Shown here: piece by piece, positions 8,001-15,888 of the stretch
Layout: every line of letters begins with the position of its first letter
Position numbering within the stretch: the stretch's first letter is position 1
From: Hymenobacter puniceus
Lineage (GTDB): Bacteria > Bacteroidota > Bacteroidia > Cytophagales > Hymenobacteraceae
Length of the DNA stretch: 64,000 nucleotides
Direction of reading: 5' to 3'
NCBI RefSeq assembly: GCF_014333525.1
Contig: NZ_JACSCX010000001.1
Location: forward strand, 1,100,372-1,164,371
The notes under the pieces: model-generated
The model's database searches: none
What the model saw: the letters and a program-made list of their open reading frames with translations, nothing else
What the model was told of the DNA's origin: nothing
Position numbers and translations under genes: made by a program

Positions 8001-8032
8001 CTAATCAGGTAAGTGGCCAGCAACCTGATTAG
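8001..8032 (-). terminator. Weak hairpin after lipoprotein paralogue 2
   Basis: Arms CTAATCAGGT (8001-8010) and ACCTGATTAG (8023-8032) are exact complements, just beyond the stop of the 8043-8585 gene. There is no good T-run, so termination is uncertain. Confidence 0.35.
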
Positions 8033-8042
8033 CAGGAGCCAG

Positions 8043-8585
8043 TCAAGGGTTTCGTGCCTGTACCTGATAGCGAAGCTGCAATTGCAGGCGGGCTACTGTT
8101 TGCCCTGGCTGCCGCATTTCCAGCTGAGGTGTCAGGAAGTACTGGTCAGAACGCAAGTAGTTGAGCAGCGAGGCATTGGTTGGCGTCAGCGTGAGGGTAG
8201 TAGCTCCCAAAGGCACATCCGGAAGCGTAGCCAGCACCATCCGGTCGTTGCCCTGCTTGGAGGTAATGTACCAAGTCAACTGCCGCAGAAAATCGAAATT
8301 CTGGCCCGCGGGCGCCTGTATTGTTAGGGTTGCGCCGCTAAGCGTGGCTTGCTGCAGCTGATCCAGCGTGGTTTTGTTGCGTCGGCAGGAATCCGCCGCC
8401 GCCGAGTACACCCGTGTGGTAGGCATAAAAACCGTCAGGGGCCCCGATGTAGGCGCATTCACGTCCATCACCGCGGCCCAGGTATCCACTACCTCAAAGG
8501 CAACTGTTGCCTCCCTTTCTTCCTTTTCACAGCTAAAACAAAGGGCCACTGCCAGTAGCATCCCCAGAAAATTCAACAAGCGCAT
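8043..8585 (-). CDS. Lipoprotein of unknown function, paralogue 2
   Basis: 180 residues with a lipoprotein signal (LCFSC, Cys19). The mature domain shares with the 7438-7962 product the pattern NFDFLR, a short strand, then PLG-x-T-x-L-x-L and NYLRSDQYFLTPQLEMR, over roughly its C-terminal 80 residues. Its N-terminal half has diverged and carries a single Cys (DSCRRN). No enzymatic residues are evident; a surface or periplasmic structural/binding role is only a guess. A consensus TACTTTTG -7 box at 8615-8622 precedes it. Confidence 0.8.
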   Translation of the reverse strand: MRLLNFLGMLLAVALCFSCEKEEREATVAFEVVDTWAAVMDVNAPTSGPLTVFMPTTRVYSAAADSCRRNKTTLDQLQQATLSGATLTIQAPAGQNFDFLRQLTWYITSKQGNDRMVLATLPDVPLGATTLTLTPTNASLLNYLRSDQYFLTPQLEMRQPGQTVARLQLQLRYQVQARNP

Positions 8586-8614
8586 ACGAGTAGCTAAATC
8601 GGTAAGACTCCTAG

Positions 8615-8622
8615 CAAAAGTA
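8615..8622 (-). promoter_or_regulatory. -7 box for lipoprotein paralogue 2
   Basis: Minus-strand TACTTTTG fits TAnnTTTG exactly and ends 29 bases before the ATG at 8585. Confidence 0.45.
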
Positions 8623-8744
8623 GGATGAGCCCACGCTGGAGCGCTTGACCTAAATCAAGAAAAAACGAACGGGGCCAACCGGTTTTCTCAGCCAGCCCCG
8701 TCCACTAAATCCGTGCAATCCGTCTAATCCGAAGAAATCCGTGC

Positions 8745-9953
8745 TCAGTCCATCATGTCGGCCGACCGCGGCGGGTCGGGCACGAAGCCGGGCTGCCAGC
8801 TCATGGGGTAGCGCGGGTCCACGTAGGGCAGCGCGGCCTCAGTGAGGTAGAGCGGGCGGAATGTATCCACCATTACGGCCAGCTCGTGGGTTTCCTTTTT
8901 GCCGAGGCTGGCTTCCACAGTGCCGGGGTGCGGCCCATGCGGAATGCCGCTGGGGTGCCACGTAAACGAGGCCAGATCCACGCCCTTACGCGACATGAAG
9001 TTGCCGGCCACATAGTACAGCACCTCGTCGGAATCGACATTGGAGTGGTTGTAGGGCGCCGGAATGCTCAACGGATGGTAGTCGAAGAGGCGCGGCACAA
9101 ACGAGCAGATGACAAAGTTGTTGGCCTCGAAATGCTGGTGCACCGGCGGCGGCTGGTGCAGGCGGCCCGTAATCGGCTCAAAATCGTGGATGCTGGTGGC
9201 ATAGGGATAGAAGTAGCCGTCCCAGCCCACCACGTCGAAGGGCGAGTGACCGTAGGTGAGGTGGTGCAGCTGGCCTTCCTTCTTGATCTTGACCAGGTAC
9301 TCACCCGACTCCTGCACGTCGTCGGTAATCAGCTCGCTCGGCGGCCGGATGTCCCGCTCGCAGTAGGGCGAGTGTTCCAGCAGCTGCCCGAAGTGGTTGC
9401 GGTAGCGGCGGCACGTTTCCACGGGGCTGAACGACTCGATAATCAGCAGCCGCACCGGCCCATCTTCGAAGTGCAGCTGGTGGATGATGGTGCGCGGAAT
9501 AACGATATAGTCGCCGGGCTCGAAGGCCACCTTGCCCATCTGGCTCCACAACTCGCCGCGGCCTTCGTGCACGAAAATCACCTCGTCGGCCAAGGCGTTT
9601 TTGTAGTAGTACTGCATCCGCTTCTCGGTGGGGTTGCAGATGCTCATGGTCACGTCAGCGTTGCCGAGCAGGGTCTGGCGGGCCTGCAGGTAGTCGCCGC
9701 CAGTGCTCACCTGGCCGAGGGTGCGCAGGTGGCTGGGCTCCAGCGGCCGGTCCTTCAGCAGCTTAGGGCTGTAGGGCTCGGGCGTGCCTACCTTCTGGAT
9801 TTCGGTGGGCGGATGCTGGTGGTAGAGCAGCGACGAAACGCCGTGGAAGCCCAGCGTGCCCACCAGCTGCTCGGCGTAGAGCGTGCCGTCGGGCTGGCGG
9901 AACTGGGTGTGGCGCTTGCGCGGAATCTGGCCGAGGCGGTGGTAGTAAGCCAT
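8745..9953 (-). CDS. hmgA: Homogentisate 1,2-dioxygenase
   Basis: 402 residues from the ATG at 9953 (AYYHRLGQIPRKRHTQF), which is the usual Bacteroidota N-terminus. An in-frame ATG at 10073 would add 40 non-family residues and lies upstream of a TACCTTCA -7-like box (9993-10000, minus strand). The enzyme opens the ring of homogentisate to maleylacetoacetate in tyrosine/phenylalanine breakdown. Iron ligands are recognisable as the His and Glu of NHSNVDSDEVLYY and the His in SGIPHGPHPG. No other tyrosine-degradation gene is adjacent. It has its own upstream region. Confidence 0.9.
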   Translation of the reverse strand: MAYYHRLGQIPRKRHTQFRQPDGTLYAEQLVGTLGFHGVSSLLYHQHPPTEIQKVGTPEPYSPKLLKDRPLEPSHLRTLGQVSTGGDYLQARQTLLGNADVTMSICNPTEKRMQYYYKNALADEVIFVHEGRGELWSQMGKVAFEPGDYIVIPRTIIHQLHFEDGPVRLLIIESFSPVETCRRYRNHFGQLLEHSPYCERDIRPPSELITDDVQESGEYLVKIKKEGQLHHLTYGHSPFDVVGWDGYFYPYATSIHDFEPITGRLHQPPPVHQHFEANNFVICSFVPRLFDYHPLSIPAPYNHSNVDSDEVLYYVAGNFMSRKGVDLASFTWHPSGIPHGPHPGTVEASLGKKETHELAVMVDTFRPLYLTEAALPYVDPRYPMSWQPGFVPDPPRSADMMD

Positions 9954-10125
9954 TGCGAAACGGACGTTGGGTGGGTGGGAAGTATGGGGAGGTGAAGGTA
10001 AGAAGGTTTGGCGGCACCCACGCAGCCCGGGGCCCCACCAGAAAACGGCCAGCTTTAACTGCGCAAACCCCAAACGTTAGGCTGCGGCACTGGTTCGGGC
10101 CGCCGGCTGCCGAAACGGAATGACC

Positions 10126-10133
10126 TACCTTTG
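10126..10133 (+). promoter_or_regulatory. -7 box for the transglutaminase-like gene
   Basis: TACCTTTG matches TAnnTTTG exactly and ends 45 bases before the ATG at 10179. No convincing -33 TTTG at the expected spacing. Confidence 0.4.
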
Positions 10134-10178
10134 TGTTAGCACTATCCAGGCGGCCGTTGCCGCTGTTTTCTGTTCTTT

Positions 10179-11177
10179 ATGCGCTCTGTTTTTATACGCT
10201 GCCTGCTGCCCGCCGGTGTTGCTTTGCTGGCGGCCGGCCCCACGTCGGCGCCCCGCACCCGCACCTTCACCTTCGAGTACACGGCCACCGTGCCCGCCCT
10301 GCCCGCCACCGCCGACTCGCTGGAGCTGTGGCTGCCCGTACCCCACCCCGACGCCTCACAGGAGCTGCGCAACCTGAAAATCAGCACGTCCGCACCCTAC
10401 ACGCTTACCAAGGCGCCGTTCGGCAATACCATGCTACACCTGAAAGTGCCCGCTGCCCAAGCTGCCGGTCTTACGGTAGCTATGCGTTTCGAGGCCACCC
10501 GGCGCGAGCATCAGAATCCCTATTTAGCTGGCGTAGCCCCCAAGAAAGCACGCGCCGCCGATGCCGCCGACCCTAACATGGCCCGCTGGCTCCAACCCGA
10601 CCGCCTCGTGCCCCTCGACGATAAAATCAAGGTGTGGGCCCACGAAGTAGTGGCAAAAGCCGGCGCCAAAACCGACCTCGAAAAAGCCCGCGCCATCTAC
10701 GAGCACGTCGTCAGCACTGTCACCTACGACAAATCCGGGCAGGGCTGGGGCCGCGGCGACATCTACTACGCCTGCGACGCCCGCCGCGGCAACTGCACCG
10801 ACTTCCACGCCGTGTTCATCGGCTACTGCCGGGCCGTGGGTATTCCGGCGCGCTTCAGCATCGGGTTTCCGCTGCCCGCCGAGCGCGGCACCGGCGAAAT
10901 CAAGGGCTACCACTGCTGGGCTGAGTTCTACACCACCCAGACCGGCTGGGTGCCCGTCGATGCATCCGAAGCCGCCAAAGACCCCAGCCGCCGCGCCTAC
11001 TTCTTTGGCGCCCACGACGAAAACCGTGTGGAGTTCAGCCGCGGCCGAGACCTGGCCCTCACCCCCCGCCAGCAAAGCCAGCCGCTCAACTACTTCATCT
11101 ATCCTTACGCTGAGCTGGGTGGTAAGCCTTTCGAAGGCGTGAAGCGCGAGTTCCGCTACCAGGATCAGGCGAAGTAA
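10179..11177 (+). CDS. Exported transglutaminase-like domain protein
   Basis: 332 residues. The N-terminus (about 1-24) is a signal peptide. Residues about 28-110 form a beta-sandwich-like region (TFTFEYTATVPALP) usual in this group; the transglutaminase-like/cysteine peptidase fold follows. The triad is visible: Cys206 in GNCTDFHAVF, His245 in YHCWAEFY and Asp261 in VPVDASEA. Such proteins are periplasmic and act as peptidases or protein crosslinkers; the substrate is unknown. Length and domain order are ordinary. The gene is monocistronic and followed by an inverted-repeat element. Confidence 0.88.
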   Translation: MRSVFIRCLLPAGVALLAAGPTSAPRTRTFTFEYTATVPALPATADSLELWLPVPHPDASQELRNLKISTSAPYTLTKAPFGNTMLHLKVPAAQAAGLTVAMRFEATRREHQNPYLAGVAPKKARAADAADPNMARWLQPDRLVPLDDKIKVWAHEVVAKAGAKTDLEKARAIYEHVVSTVTYDKSGQGWGRGDIYYACDARRGNCTDFHAVFIGYCRAVGIPARFSIGFPLPAERGTGEIKGYHCWAEFYTTQTGWVPVDASEAAKDPSRRAYFFGAHDENRVEFSRGRDLALTPRQQSQPLNYFIYPYAELGGKPFEGVKREFRYQDQAK

Positions 11178-11191
11178 CAATAGCCGTGTAG

Positions 11192-11295
11192 TAAGAACGT
11201 CATGCCGAGGCGCAATTGAAGCAGCTAGCCTGAGTGGCCAATGATGCTACCATACTGGCGAGATGCTTCGGCTGCGCCTCGGCATGACGTTCTTA
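11192..11295. repeat. Dispersed GTCATGC-type inverted repeat, copy B
   Basis: 23-base exact arms at 11192-11214 (TAAGAACGTCATGCCGAGGC plus GCA) and 11273-11295, with a 58-base middle containing gagatgcttcgg, the inner motif shared with the other copies. Confidence 0.8.
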
Positions 11296-11323
11296 TTCAA
11301 TGCTCTTACCTACCCTTCAAATC

Positions 11324-11351
11324 AAAACGGCCGGAGTCCCCACCCCGGCCG
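11324..11351 (-). terminator. Terminator of the S41 protease gene
   Basis: On the minus strand CGGCCGG, a 10-base loop and CCGGCCG are followed by TTTT. It lies 36 bases past the stop codon of the gene at 11387-13069. Confidence 0.7.
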
Positions 11352-11386
11352 CTTCGCAGTATAGATTTCCCCTAATTGTAATGTAC

Positions 11387-13069
11387 TTATTTCATGGACA
11401 GCTTTTGCATGGGATTGGCCGAACCATCAGCCATAGCCTGCACTGCCTGCTTCACCTCTGCATCCTGCTCACGCAAGCTGGCATAGTAAGCGGGCTTACC
11501 ATACGCACTACGAGCAATATACGCTTTTAGTTGATTGCGAAGCAGTTCGGCGCAGCGACGCAGGTGCGTGGGGTTGGCCGGCATGCCATCCTTGGCTGCC
11601 ACTTCGGCTAGTTCCTGGAGTTGCGCATCACTGATGCGGAAGGTGGCCAGGTATTGCTCGGGGCGCAACGCCTCCAGCTCTGCTTTGTGGCTCTGGAAGT
11701 AATTCAGCGCAAATTCGCGCACCAGATTGTGGCTCTGCAGGCGGGTGTAGTAGGCTGAAAACGCCGTGGTGTCGCGCGGTACAAACAGGTCGGGCATGAT
11801 GCCGCCGCCGCCGTACACGGTGCGGCCGTGCACCGTTTTGTAGCGCAGCGAATCCGCAAAATGGATGCTGTCGGCGTGGAATAGCTCACCGTGGCGCAAC
11901 CGGTTCTGCAAATCCTGCTCGTAAGCGGCCAGCCCATGGCTATACGATTTCTGGATGCTGCGGCCTGAAGGCGTGTAGTAGCGCGCAATGGTCAGGCGTA
12001 GCTCCGAGCCGTCGTTGAGGGCAATGGGCTGCTGCACCAGGCCCTTGCCGAAGGTGCGGCGGCCCACCACCAGCGCCCGGTCGTGGTCCTGTAGAGCACC
12101 GGCTACCACTTCGGCGGCCGAGGCCGAGCCTTCATCCACGAGCACTACTAGCGGGCCTTCCTCAAACTCGCCCAGCACCCGCGAATAGGTTTGAGTGTCG
12201 TACTGGTCGCCCTTGCCGTCTGTGTACACGATTTTTCGGGTGCCGCCGATGAACTCGTCGGCCAGCTTGGTGGCGCGGTCGAGGTAGCCGCCGGGATTGC
12301 CGCGCAAGTCCAGCACGAGGCCGGTCATGCCCTGGCGGCGCAGGTCGCCGAGCGCCTGCTTAAATTCGTCGTAGGTGCCGCTGGCGAAGCGGCTGATTTT
12401 GATGTAGCCGGTGGTAGCATCGAGCAGGTAAGCCACGTCCACCGAGTTGTTGGGGATTCGGTTGCGCACCAAGGCCACATTCAGGGGCTTGGCCACGGTG
12501 CGGCGGCGCAACTGCAGCACTACCTTGGAGCCCCGCGGGCCACGCAGCTTCTGAAACATCTGGTCGGTGCTGATATGCACACCCGATACCCGCTCGCCGT
12601 TCACGGCCAGAATTTTGTCGCCGGCCTGCAGGCCCGACTGCTCGGCGGGCCCGCCGCTGAGCGGTGCCACCACCGTTACGGTGTCATGGAAGATATTGAA
12701 CTCCACGCCTACCCCGTCGAAGTCGCTCTGCAGAAAAGCTGAAGCCTGCTGCTGCTGCTTGGCCGGGATAAACACCGAGTGCGGGTCGAGCCGCTCCAGC
12801 ATGCGCGCAATGGCGTAGTCGGAAAGCGCCTCGGCGTCTACAGAGTCCACATAGTCGCGGTCCACGTAGCTCAGAATTTCCTTGAACTTCAGATAGCCGC
12901 GCGCTGTGCCATCGGGGTTCTGGTCGGAGGGCCGAAACGGGTTGGCGCCCAGCAGCACGCCGCATATCAACGCCAAAGCCAGCAGAAACGGCTGCCGTGA
13001 CCGGCGCCGTACAATAGGCACTTCGGGTGCTGAAAAAAGCACTGGCTTAAGCGGAGGCTTGACTGCCAT
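11387..13069 (-). CDS. Carboxyl-terminal processing protease, S41 family with PDZ
   Basis: 560 residues. An N-terminal anchor/signal segment lies at about 27-42 (PFLLALALICGVLLGAN), a PDZ domain at about 118-200 (GVGVEF.. GDKILAVNG), and the S41 protease core at about 220-380. The Ser/Lys dyad is visible: Ser315 in DEGSASAAE and Lys342 in RTFGKG. The C-terminal about 170 residues are the helical tail usual in Bacteroidota homologues. CtpA-type proteases trim or degrade periplasmic proteins from the C-terminus. It is divergent from the RuvX gene with an unusually long, AT-rich gap between them. Confidence 0.92.
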   Translation of the reverse strand: MAVKPPLKPVLFSAPEVPIVRRRSRQPFLLALALICGVLLGANPFRPSDQNPDGTARGYLKFKEILSYVDRDYVDSVDAEALSDYAIARMLERLDPHSVFIPAKQQQQASAFLQSDFDGVGVEFNIFHDTVTVVAPLSGGPAEQSGLQAGDKILAVNGERVSGVHISTDQMFQKLRGPRGSKVVLQLRRRTVAKPLNVALVRNRIPNNSVDVAYLLDATTGYIKISRFASGTYDEFKQALGDLRRQGMTGLVLDLRGNPGGYLDRATKLADEFIGGTRKIVYTDGKGDQYDTQTYSRVLGEFEEGPLVVLVDEGSASAAEVVAGALQDHDRALVVGRRTFGKGLVQQPIALNDGSELRLTIARYYTPSGRSIQKSYSHGLAAYEQDLQNRLRHGELFHADSIHFADSLRYKTVHGRTVYGGGGIMPDLFVPRDTTAFSAYYTRLQSHNLVREFALNYFQSHKAELEALRPEQYLATFRISDAQLQELAEVAAKDGMPANPTHLRRCAELLRNQLKAYIARSAYGKPAYYASLREQDAEVKQAVQAMADGSANPMQKLSMK

Positions 13070-13305
13070 AAGGCGCTGAGAGAGTAGAGGTTTGGGCTAT
13101 AGAAACTACTTCTGGGTATGGACAGGATTTCAAATCTATTGAAACTTTTCCAAGAAAATCAGCTGCTACATGCAGCCATATGAATTATCCGATAACAGTA
13201 CAATTTCTTCTTTATTTAGCGCAATATATTCCCATTTTAGGTTGATTTCAGTGCAAATTCAAGTTTGATGTCTTTGCTTCTAAACGAAGGTATGTTTGTG
13301 ATTAT

Positions 13306-13359
13306 ATGAAGATTAAATCTTTCGCTCAATTGTACGAAATACTCGATGAGCCGGATTGA
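13306..13359 (+). other. Possible 17-codon micro-ORF or gene remnant
   Basis: ATG to TGA encoding MKIKSFAQLYEILDEPD. A TATGTTTG box (13291-13298) lies immediately upstream. It could be a leader peptide, a small gene, or the 5' scrap of a lost gene. Nothing but start, stop and the box supports it. Confidence 0.2.
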
Positions 13360-13409
13360 CGATGCGCTGGGTAGCTAGTGGGCAGCAAGCCGGTTCCGGC
13401 AGCCTGTCG

Positions 13410-13417
13410 TATCTTTG
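13410..13417 (+). promoter_or_regulatory. -7 box for ruvX-def
   Basis: TATCTTTG, the most common form of the Bacteroidota -7 element, ends 52 bases before the chosen ruvX ATG at 13470 and supports that start over an in-frame ATG at 13356. Confidence 0.5.
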
Positions 13418-13469
13418 CAAGGCTGGCAACAGGTGTTGTCGGCTGCGTACTTTCTCCACTGTCTTCGTG

Positions 13470-13880
13470 ATGGGCCGTATTCTTGCCATCGACTATGGCC
13501 ACAAGCGCGTAGGGCTAGCCGTCACGGACCCGCTCCAGTTGATTGCCACCCCACTGGATACCATCCACAGCAAGGATTTGCTGGCTTACCTGAAAGCTTA
13601 CCACCTGCGTGAGCCGCTGGCAGCGCTGGTGGTGGGCATGCCGCGCACGCTGCTCAACGAGGCCACCGACAGCACCAGTGCTGTAGTAGGCCTGCTGCGT
13701 ACGCTACGCCGTGAGCTGCCCGAGGTGCCGGTGCACGAAATCGACGAGCGCTACACCTCGCGCATGGCGCACGCAGCCATGCTGGCCGGCGGACTGGGCA
13801 AGAAAGACCGCCGCGACAAAGCCACCGTAGACAAGGTGGCGGCTACCCTCATTCTGCAATCTTTCCTCGAATCCCGATGA
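13470..13880 (+). CDS. ruvX: Holliday junction resolvase-like protein RuvX/YqgF
   Basis: 136 residues, the standard size, starting MGRILAIDYGHKRVG. The RNase H-like fold motifs are present: AIDYG with the first catalytic Asp, VGMPRTL in the middle, DERYTS and the final DKVAAT with the last Asp. YqgF/RuvX proteins act in 16S rRNA 5'-end maturation and are proposed as alternative Holliday junction resolvases. The stop overlaps the start of the peptide deformylase gene (ATGA at 13877-13880), so the two are translationally coupled, an arrangement seen in other Bacteroidota. Confidence 0.92.
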   Translation: MGRILAIDYGHKRVGLAVTDPLQLIATPLDTIHSKDLLAYLKAYHLREPLAALVVGMPRTLLNEATDSTSAVVGLLRTLRRELPEVPVHEIDERYTSRMAHAAMLAGGLGKKDRRDKATVDKVAATLILQSFLESR

Positions 13881-14476
13881 TTTACCCTATAGTTGCGTTC
13901 GGCGACCCGGTGCTGAAGGCCCGCGCCAAAGACATTCCGGCCGACATGCCAGCCGCTGACCTCAAGCAGATCGTGCAGGATATGTACGACACCATGTACC
14001 ACGCCCACGGCGTTGGGTTGGCCGCGCCACAGGTTGGCAAAGGCATCCGGCTGTTCGTCATCGACTCGGAACCCATGATTTACTCGGAGGACGAGGAAAC
14101 CGGCGAACCGCTGCCCGACGCGGAATTGGCCGTGAAGCGCGCCTTCATCAACCCCCAGATGGTGAGTGAGACCGGCGAGGAATGGGGCTTTGAGGAAGGC
14201 TGCCTGAGCATTCCGGGCGTGCGCGAAATGGTGTACCGCCATGAAACCATTGTGATTCGCTACGAAGACGAGCAGCGCCAGGTGCACGAGGAAACCTTCT
14301 CGGGCATGACGGCCCGCGTGATTCAGCACGAGTACGACCATCTGGAAGGTGTGCTGTTCACCGACAAGATTTCGGGCTTTAAGAAGCAGCTCATCAAAGG
14401 CAAACTCTCCCGCATCACGAAGGGTGATGTGAGTGCCGACTACCGCATGCGGTTCGTGGGCCAGGGCCGGCGGTAG
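13877..14476 (+). CDS. def: Peptide deformylase
   Basis: 199 residues. It removes the formyl group from the initiator Met of new proteins using a metal ion. All three motifs are intact: GVGLAAPQ near 43, EGCLSIPG (metal Cys) near 112 and HEYDHLEG (two metal His and the catalytic Glu) near 152. An insertion between motifs 1 and 2 (SEDEETGEPLPDAE) is typical of Bacteroidota enzymes. It overlaps ruvX by four bases and is followed one base later by a bidirectional terminator. Confidence 0.95.
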   Translation: MIYPIVAFGDPVLKARAKDIPADMPAADLKQIVQDMYDTMYHAHGVGLAAPQVGKGIRLFVIDSEPMIYSEDEETGEPLPDAELAVKRAFINPQMVSETGEEWGFEEGCLSIPGVREMVYRHETIVIRYEDEQRQVHEETFSGMTARVIQHEYDHLEGVLFTDKISGFKKQLIKGKLSRITKGDVSADYRMRFVGQGRR

Positions 14477-14551
14477 AACATACGAACCTGAATACGCAAA
14501 AGGCCCACGGCATAGCGCTGTGGGCCTTTTGCGTATTCAGGTTCGTATGTT
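14477..14551. terminator. Bidirectional terminator with 32-base arms
   Basis: Arms 14477-14508 and 14520-14551 are exact complements over 32 bases, with an 11-base loop that itself contains AGCGCT. The inner GCAAAAGGCCCAC / GTGGGCCTTTTGC part has A4/T4 tracts on both sides. It starts right after the def stop and faces the minus-strand gene ending at 14591. Arm length is far beyond what a terminator needs. Confidence 0.85.
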
Positions 14552-14590
14552 CCGGGCAACGCTATGCGAAGCAAAATCTTTGTCCTACTG

Positions 14591-15679
14591 CTACGGCAGG
14601 TCGTTGAAGCTGAGCACTTTCACGCCGGGAGTTTCGCGGAGCAGCTGGCTTAGCAGTTGGCCGTGCGAGGCCCCGACGGCCACTACCACCCGGCGGGCAC
14701 CCTGCTGGCGGGCCAGGCGCACCACGTTGGCGCACATGCCCTGGTTACGCAGCAGCCATTGCGCTTTCATACCTTTCACTTCTTCGGTAGGGAAGCCGGG
14801 CGCGCCGTACAGGGCCACTCCGCCGTAGAAATTGACGGGCTCATCTACCTGGGCATAGGCGGGCGCATTGAGGGCCTGATAGATGGCCAGCGGGGTGTTA
14901 GTGGCGGGTCCGTAGTTTTCGTAAGCGGCGTTGGCGGCTTTCATGCGGCGCCAGGTAGCGGCTTCCGCCGACGTGGAATCGACTTTGATGCGGGCCTGCA
15001 GGGCTGCTACCTGCTCAGCGGCCTGCCCCCAGGCAGTGCTCCAGGCAATATCGTAAAGCTGGCAGTCCATGGGGTACACCTGCGCGTGCTTCAGCTCATA
15101 GGCCAGTGGAAAGTAGATCTTGTGGTACTCGCTGGTGGTCCGCACGAGCCGGCGCTGCCGCAACGAGTCGGAGCCGCCGAATACAGTGTTGAAGTAGGCT
15201 AGCTCCTGCGTGCCGAAGCGGGGCTTCATTTCCTGGTGAAGAAGGTAGAGTTGGTACTCGGCATTAGCTCGGTCGAAGCCAAGCACGTAGCTGCGCGCCA
15301 GGTCCATGCGGGTTTTGTGGTAGTAGGGGAAACCGGCCAGCGCCTGCCGGGCTTTTTCCATCTGGTGCGGAGCCAACGGCCGGGCTTTGGGGCTGCGCTG
15401 CTGCACGAACCGTTGGCGAGGCATGAACATCCGGGAAGCGTAGTTGTCGGCGGGCAGCTGCTGAAGCTCCGTGGCCGAGGTGTACTCGCCGAAAATCATA
15501 TCGGGCTTGTAGGCTTTCAGCTTCTCGACAATGGGCCGGTAGTTGGCTGCGGGGCCGGAATTGACGTGCGAGGAAGCCACCACCACCACTTCGAGCGGTG
15601 CAACAGATTGGGAACGGGCGGCCAGGGGCAGCACCAGCAGCAGGCAAAACAGCAGGTAGCGGAGCGGGGAAAGCAGCAT
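14591..15679 (-). CDS. Exported DUF5694-like (TraB/ChaN-related) protein
   Basis: 362 residues from the ATG at 15679, where a signal peptide begins (LLFCLLLVLPLAARSQS); an ATG at 15799 would put unrelated sequence ahead of it. The mature protein starts with a strand and VVVASSHVNSGPAANY, then IFGEYTSATELQQLP, and ends with VVVAVGASHGQLLSQLL. The paired SSHxN, GEY and GASHG motifs fit DUF5694, which is related to the TraB/GumN/ChaN (Tiki) superfamily of metal- or haem-linked proteins. Function is not established. A CACCTTTG box at about 15718-15725 (minus) may be its -7 element. Confidence 0.7.
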   Translation of the reverse strand: MLLSPLRYLLFCLLLVLPLAARSQSVAPLEVVVVASSHVNSGPAANYRPIVEKLKAYKPDMIFGEYTSATELQQLPADNYASRMFMPRQRFVQQRSPKARPLAPHQMEKARQALAGFPYYHKTRMDLARSYVLGFDRANAEYQLYLLHQEMKPRFGTQELAYFNTVFGGSDSLRQRRLVRTTSEYHKIYFPLAYELKHAQVYPMDCQLYDIAWSTAWGQAAEQVAALQARIKVDSTSAEAATWRRMKAANAAYENYGPATNTPLAIYQALNAPAYAQVDEPVNFYGGVALYGAPGFPTEEVKGMKAQWLLRNQGMCANVVRLARQQGARRVVVAVGASHGQLLSQLLRETPGVKVLSFNDLP

Positions 15680-15888
15680 AACGAAAGAGAAAGGGAGTTG
15701 AGGCGGTAGAACTGATTCAAAGGTGCAGGCCCGGACGCCCGGCCGGAACTTTATTATCTCAACCACCCAAAACCAGCTGCCAACTCCCAACCAGCCCACC
15801 TAAGGCCCGCCAGCCCGATTCACAGGCTGAACTGGCGGGTTCACATAATAAACTGCGTCTGCCGGGCTGCTCCTGCTACTTTTAGGAC

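Larger units (their letters stand above)
13070..13469. other. AT-rich intergenic region between ctp and ruvX
   Basis: About 400 bases, clearly lower in GC than the flanks between roughly 13100 and 13340. It holds one micro-frame (13306-13359) and the ruvX -7 box (13410-13417). No RNA gene or repeat is recognisable. Confidence 0.6.

Noticed and set aside
8886..9995. Plus-strand open frame of 369 codons
   Set aside because: Antisense to homogentisate dioxygenase, whose motifs and start are clear; composition is typical of a shadow frame.
13356..13469. Longer ruvX start at 13356
   Set aside because: The extra 38 residues are not family sequence and the consensus -7 box at 13410-13417 lies inside them.
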